Shown here: positions 63,901-64,000 of the stretch, piece after piece
Layout: each line of letters opens with the position of its first letter
How positions within the stretch are numbered: position 1 is the first letter of the stretch
NCBI RefSeq assembly: GCF_051020975.1
Contig: NW_027478161.1
Span: 26,324,001 to 26,388,000, forward strand
Direction of reading: 5' to 3'
Length of the DNA: 64,000 bases
DNA from: Osmia lignaria lignaria
Lineage: Eukaryota; Arthropoda; Insecta; Hymenoptera; Megachilidae
Translations under genes and position numbers: made by a program
Notes under the pieces: model-generated
What the model saw: only the letters and a program-made list of their open reading frames with translations
Databases searched by the model: none
What the model was told of the DNA's origin: nothing

Positions 63901-64000
63901 TACAGAAACACCGTGGCCCCTTTCTTTGAGATTACTCTGCACTATTGCGAGCTGCAAATGCCACTTCCAGCTTAGCTGTGCAGAGGAAGAACAACAAGAA

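Larger units (their letters stand above)
1..64000 (+). repeat. Tandem satellite DNA array, 322-bp monomer, about 199 units
   Basis: The same 322-bp unit recurs from the first to the last base with no interruption and no inversion. Phase points on the TGATCA site fall at 87, 409, 731 and so on to 63832. The 198 intervals sum to 63745 bp, which equals 198 x 322 minus 11. The -11 is explained by thirteen +1, six -1, one -3 and one -15 length variants that can each be located. The window starts and ends inside a monomer, so the array is longer than the window. Neighbouring monomers differ at a modest number of recurring diagnostic positions. One monomer counted by hand (481-802) is about 39% G+C. 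Uniform orientation, long homogenised runs and higher-order periodicity are properties of eukaryotic satellites; centromeric or pericentromeric location is inference. I do not recognise the monomer as a named family. Confidence 0.98.
54188..64000 (+). repeat. Right zone with alternating EE and NL monomers
   Basis: EE monomers have TTCTTCGAGATAAC (54510, 54832, 58359, 59647, 61578, 62222, 63188 and 63510; also 56105). NL monomers have GAGATTACTCTGC (55154, 58681, 59969, 60934, 61900, 62544 and 63832). An EE unit directly precedes an NL unit at 54832, 58359, 59647, 61578, 62222 and 63510, giving a mobile dimer. 61256-62221 and 62866-63509 share CCCCCTTCTTTGAG with GCCAGCTGC. The array leaves the window inside an NL monomer at 63832. 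Confidence 0.82.

Noticed and set aside
1..64000. CRISPR array
   Set aside because: The entire 322-bp period is repeated, with no short repeat alternating with unique spacers, and no cas genes are present.
1..64000. Tandem rRNA, 5S, histone or snRNA gene cluster
   Set aside because: I find no recognisable rRNA or 5S sequence, no internal control boxes, no histone frame and no T-rich terminator arrangement consistent with a gene unit. The T6 runs alone are not evidence.
1..64000. Transposable element or long terminal repeat origin visible within the window
   Set aside because: There are no terminal inverted repeats with target-site duplications, no polyA tail, no reverse transcriptase or transposase frame, and no change of orientation.
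1..64000. Monomer is a dimer of a 161-bp ancestral unit
   Set aside because: 322 is twice 161, but the two halves do not align. The only clear internal similarity is the 28-bp block at a 114-bp offset.

Overview
The whole 64 kb window is one uninterrupted head-to-tail satellite DNA array. The repeat unit (monomer) is 322 bp. Using the second T of a near-invariant TGATCA site as the phase point (first at 87, last at 63832), I count 198 complete monomers plus a partial unit at each edge, so the array runs on past both ends. All monomers lie in the same orientation. I see no unique sequence, no recognisable gene, no RNA gene and no inserted transposon. Long, homogenised arrays with higher-order repeats are typical of eukaryotic centromeric or pericentromeric heterochromatin. 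I do not recognise the monomer as a named satellite and cannot name the species. One monomer counted by hand is about 39% G+C.

Monomer anatomy (example 87-408): a TGATCA site; two CGAGATAT 8-mers 10 bp apart; a 28-bp block that recurs 114 bp later (24 of 28 identical) and carries an AGATAA core each time; a dyad-rich middle (palindrome GCACTAGTGC, near-palindrome CAGCTTAGCTG, 7-bp inverted repeat around them); a 26-bp GAA/AAC purine tract where the larger indels occur; two inverted CGAGATAT copies 50 bp apart; and two T6 tracts. Two linked left-end haplotypes (A and B) and several named subtypes (F, H, S, N, G, P, Q, X) are shuffled along the array.

Layout. 409-2981: a trimer partly repeated at 1288 bp. 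3304-11357: irregular mixture of subtypes F, N, S and H. 11358-20699: four successive higher-order repeats in one subtype order but of 6, 7, 8 and 8 monomers. 20700-28747: a block of about 4.5 kb present twice, with an inner trimer and compensating one-monomer gain and loss. 28426-30357: tetramer repeat. About 30532-31439: a near-identical copy of about 2190-3097, 28,342 bp away. 32612-36475: two copies of a 1932-bp hexamer. 37442-50645: two copies of a 20/21-monomer repeat (6441 and 6763 bp) with only a handful of differences by eye, each containing a five-monomer deletion derivative of the hexamer. 50646-54187: reshuffled monomers of that repeat. 54188-64000: a zone with a different subtype pair (EE and NL), including an exact-looking dimer duplication and a 307-bp deleted monomer.

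The many short open frames are by-products of the repeat. The common 74-residue minus-strand frame starts at TTG rather than ATG, and single-base insertions or stop codons break it in many monomers. The interest of the window is structural: nested higher-order repeats, recombinant monomers marking unequal-exchange junctions, and subtype-specific dyads that could matter for chromatin or centromere function.
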